A stretch of DNA of 40,441 nucleotides from an uncultured Alphaproteobacteria bacterium (GTDB lineage: Bacteria; Pseudomonadota; Alphaproteobacteria; Micropepsales; Micropepsaceae), in NCBI GenBank assembly GCA_903897605.1, contig CAIUCH010000017.1, positions 1-40,441 of the forward strand, written 5' to 3'. Each line of letters begins with the position of its first letter. Position 1 is the stretch's first letter. The notes under the pieces were generated by a model. It did no database searches. It worked only from the letters and a program-made list of their open reading frames with translations, and was not told the DNA's origin. This document shows, one piece after another, positions 40,351 through 40,441 of this stretch. Position numbers and translations under genes: made by a program.

Positions 40351-40401
40351 GGGTTTTGGTCTCGTCGTAGTGACGAAGGAACGAAGATGAGACCAAAACC
40401 C
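40351..40401 (+). promoter_or_regulatory. Hairpin covering the transposase start codon
   Basis: GGGTTTTGGTCTC (40351-40363) is perfectly complementary to GAGACCAAAACCC (40389-40401), and one more A-T pair extends it to 14 bp. The ATG (40387-40389) runs into the 3' arm. Between the arms a smaller stem CGTC/GACG and the ribosome binding site (GAAGGAACGAAG) are found. Transcripts entering from outside would fold and hide the start, as known for IS10 and IS50. Confidence 0.65.
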
Positions 40402-40441
40402 TTGAGCGCCAAGAAGCCTGCAGAGCAGGTGGTGAAGGACA
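40387..40441 (+). CDS. IS3-family transposase OrfA, N-terminal fragment
   Basis: Eighteen codons are visible: MRPKPLSAKKPAEQVVKD, after which the window ends. OrfA proteins of one IS3-family group begin in this way, with A-E-Q-V-V-K-D-I-R-R-A before the S-A-E-E-K-I-R-I-V helix-turn-helix; the latter is outside the window. The ATG follows AAGGAACGAAG. Partial because of the window edge. Confidence 0.75.
   Translation, partial: MRPKPLSAKKPAEQVVKD

Larger units (their letters stand above)
40332..40441 (+). mobile_element. IS3-family insertion sequence, cut by the window edge
   Basis: The end of a second insertion sequence enters from the right. Its boundary is guessed at the TG of TGAGGTTGTGAC (40332); the true end could be several bases away. 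It lies 80 bases upstream of the TadE-like operon, so it may have separated that operon from its promoter or from other tad genes. It differs from the element at the left edge. Confidence 0.6.

Overview
The window is high-GC, densely coding DNA from an alphaproteobacterium. Supporting signs are a flagellar cluster with MotE-like and DUF6468 proteins, a DksA with a degraded zinc finger, a PleC/DivJ-type kinase core, an SqrR/BigR-type regulator, BtaAB betaine-lipid enzymes and the gpmI-envC-ctpA-yibQ-rppH gene order. I would guess a deep-branching lineage such as Micropepsales (Rhizomicrobium relatives), but I cannot prove the genus from this sequence. Both edges are cut IS3-family insertion sequences (1-138 and about 40332-40441).

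Layout. 293-7164 (+): gpmI, envC, ctpA, yibQ-like, rppH and an alpha/beta hydrolase, a glycolysis / cell-wall / RNA-decay row with very short spacings. 7273-13562 (-): fliL-fliM-DUF6468-motE-like and a 1107-residue exported AMIN/TPR-like protein. 13767-16550 (+): flgF-flgG-flgA-flgH behind a near-consensus sigma-54 promoter. 16645-17061 (-): dksA. 17274-20416: a sulfide/persulfide module (SQR with a coupled DUF805 gene, a persulfide-dioxygenase-like MBL enzyme, and a divergent SqrR/BigR-type repressor). 20457-20796: initiator tRNA with its terminator and a decayed second copy. 20973-29048: cupredoxin, hybrid-free histidine kinase, PH-domain protein, ftsK, dapC-like aminotransferase, amtB. 29294-33419: ubiH-like monooxygenase, a small membrane protein, zapE, DUF1330 and asd. 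33530-35871: two small secreted unknowns and an OmpA-family protein with 37 consecutive prolines. 36100-39044: btaB-btaA (DGTS betaine lipid) divergent from tesB, with a 32-bp tandem repeat between them. 39051-40252: two TadE-like pilus-locus proteins.

The most unusual signal is a family of dispersed intergenic repeats (seven units at six loci: 4445, 4640, 7197, 16553, 26369, 30935, 34605). They share fixed C-rich boxes and two hairpins whose stem sequences differ from copy to copy while pairing is kept. One copy supplies the last ~25 codons and the stop of zapE. Other points of interest are the SqrR-SQR-PDO module with its operator embedded in a sigma-70 promoter, the MotE-like protein paired with a giant exported protein, the tandem array upstream of btaA, and an IS transposase whose start codon lies in a 14-bp hairpin arm.
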